Below are positions 5,434 through 6,340 of a stretch of 6,340 nucleotides of DNA, one piece after another (within the stretch, counting starts at the first letter, position 1; each line of letters begins with the position of its first letter). The stretch covers positions 1 to 6,340 of the forward strand of contig JAGBXH010000364.1 of NCBI GenBank assembly GCA_017629395.1, in the 5' to 3' direction. Made by a program: the position numbers and the translations under genes. The DNA is from Clostridia bacterium (lineage in GTDB: Bacteria; Bacillota; Clostridia; Oscillospirales; CAG-272). Under the pieces are notes generated by a model. It did no database searches and was not told the origin of the DNA. It saw nothing but the letters and a program-made list of their open reading frames with translations.

Positions 5434-6340
5434 TCAGAACTGCTCAAGGAAACGTACGTCGTTCTCATAGAACAGACGAATGTCGTCTACGTGATACTTG
5501 AGCATGGCGATACGCTCGATACCCATACCGAACGCAAAGCCGCTGTATTCCTCGGGGTCAATGCCGCACATGGTCAGCACGTTGGGGTGCACCATGCCCG
5601 CGCCCAGAATTTCGATCCAGCCCTCGCCCTTGCAAAGTCTGCAGCCCTTACCGCCGCAAGCAAAGCAGGAAACGTCCACCTCTGCGCTGGGCTCGGTGAA
5701 GGGGAAGTGGTGGGGACGGAAACGGCAGCGGGTGTCCTCGCCGAACTGTGCCTTTGCAAAGGTCTCCAGCATGCCCTTGAGGTCGCCCATGGTAATGCCC
5801 TTGTCAACGACCAAGCCTTCCATCTGGTGGAACAGAGGGGAGTGGGTTGCGTCCATCGCGTCGGAGCGGTAAACTCTGCCGGGGGAGATGATGCGGATCG
5901 GAGGCTTCTGTACCTCCATGGTTCTCGCCTGCACGGGAGAGGTCTGCGAGCGCAAGAGGATGTTCTCGGTGATATAGAAGGTGTCCTGCGTATCTCTTGC
6001 GGGGTGATTTTCCGGAATGTTGAGCTTCTGGAAGTTGTAAAGGTCATACTCTACCTCGGGACCTTCTGCAATAGAGAAGCCCATACCGATAAAGATCTCT
6101 TCCATATCTCTCTGTACTCGGGTCAGGGGATGTACGTGACCGACGCGGGTGGTCTTGCCGGGCATGGTAACGTCCAAGCGTTCAGCCTTGAGCTGCTCTT
6201 GGAGAGCGGCTGCCTTCTGTGCTTCAGCCTTTTCGGCAACAGCTGCCTCGATCTCCTCGCGCACCTGGTTTGCCAGCTGACCGATCACGGGTCTTTCCTC
6301 GGCACTCAGCTTGCCCATACCGCGCAATACGGCGGTCAGC
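5434..6340 (-). CDS. pheS: Phenylalanine--tRNA ligase alpha subunit (5' end cut off by window)
   Basis: PheS is the catalytic class II subunit that activates phenylalanine with ATP and transfers it to tRNA-Phe. The last 301 residues are visible. The frame is open to the right edge and reads LTAVLRGMGKLSAEERPVIG. In the Bacillus protein that segment lies about 40 residues from the start, so the true start is outside; the Met/Leu codon at 6327 is internal. Visible parts (residue 1 at base 6339): the N-terminal coiled-coil arm to about 55, motif 1 around EEIFIGMGFSIAEGPEVEYD (80-99), motif 2 GRVYRSDAMDATHSPLFHQM (154-173), FTEPS (214-218), a Cys-X2-Cys-X4-Cys-X2-Cys knuckle at Cys225, 228, 233 and 236 as in other Bacillota PheS, and motif 3 FAFGMGIERIAML (268-280). 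The alanine in FAFG, which shapes the phenylalanine pocket, is present. The promoter, and any T-box or attenuator leader, would lie beyond the right edge. Confidence 0.97.
   Translation of the reverse strand, partial: LTAVLRGMGKLSAEERPVIGQLANQVREEIEAAVAEKAEAQKAAALQEQLKAERLDVTMPGKTTRVGHVHPLTRVQRDMEEIFIGMGFSIAEGPEVEYDLYNFQKLNIPENHPARDTQDTFYITENILLRSQTSPVQARTMEVQKPPIRIISPGRVYRSDAMDATHSPLFHQMEGLVVDKGITMGDLKGMLETFAKAQFGEDTRCRFRPHHFPFTEPSAEVDVSCFACGGKGCRLCKGEGWIEILGAGMVHPNVLTMCGIDPEEYSGFAFGMGIERIAMLKYHVDDIRLFYENDVRFLEQF

Noticed and set aside
2969..5470. Possible large plus-strand gene antisense to pheT
   Set aside because: It mirrors pheT codon for codon, has no ribosome binding site or recognisable domain, and pheT is an unambiguous full-length match to its family.
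5622..5670. Four-cysteine cluster in PheS as an unusual insertion
   Set aside because: The same C-X2-C-X4-C-X2-C knuckle is a normal part of Bacillota PheS sequences.
5574..6047. Second minus-strand frame of 157 codons within pheS
   Set aside because: It is a frame-shifted shadow of pheS, rich in Arg, Ser, Pro and Thr. The pheS frame itself is intact through all class II motifs.

Overview
All genes in this window lie on the minus strand and form two head-to-tail transcription units. The organism is most likely an anaerobic member of the Bacillota, probably class Clostridia. The evidence is PheS and PheT of the Bacillota type, a DUF896/YnzC small protein (a largely Bacillota family), and strong AGAAAGGA-type ribosome binding sites. 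Base composition looks slightly above 50% GC, which would fit an Oscillospirales-like gut clostridium, but the exact lineage is inference.

Layout in the direction of transcription, from high to low coordinates. Unit 1 starts beyond the right edge with pheS (5' end missing). It continues through pheT (17-nt gap), a 62-nt gap carrying a strong hairpin without a U-tract, a type IV ABC exporter half-transporter, and a 75-residue DUF896 protein (14-nt gap). It ends at a clear intrinsic terminator at 889-918. Unit 2 starts from a near-consensus sigma-A promoter (880-908) whose elements are interleaved with that terminator. It encodes tsaE and then tsaB, 3 nt apart; tsaB runs off the left edge.

Functionally, PheS and PheT form the (alpha-beta)2 phenylalanyl-tRNA synthetase. 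TsaE and TsaB are two subunits of the bacterial machinery that makes t6A at position 37 of ANN-decoding tRNAs. Most of the window is therefore tRNA charging and tRNA modification. The ABC exporter and the DUF896 protein are passengers in the pheST unit, and their substrate and role cannot be read from the sequence.

The window is almost entirely coding. The only non-coding stretches are 853-936 and 2952-3013, plus gaps under 20 nt. I see no mobile element, CRISPR array, tRNA or rRNA gene, and no convincing undescribed system. The points most worth a second look are the terminator-promoter overlap, the pheT/ABC intergenic hairpin, and the unusually uniform extended Shine-Dalgarno sequences.
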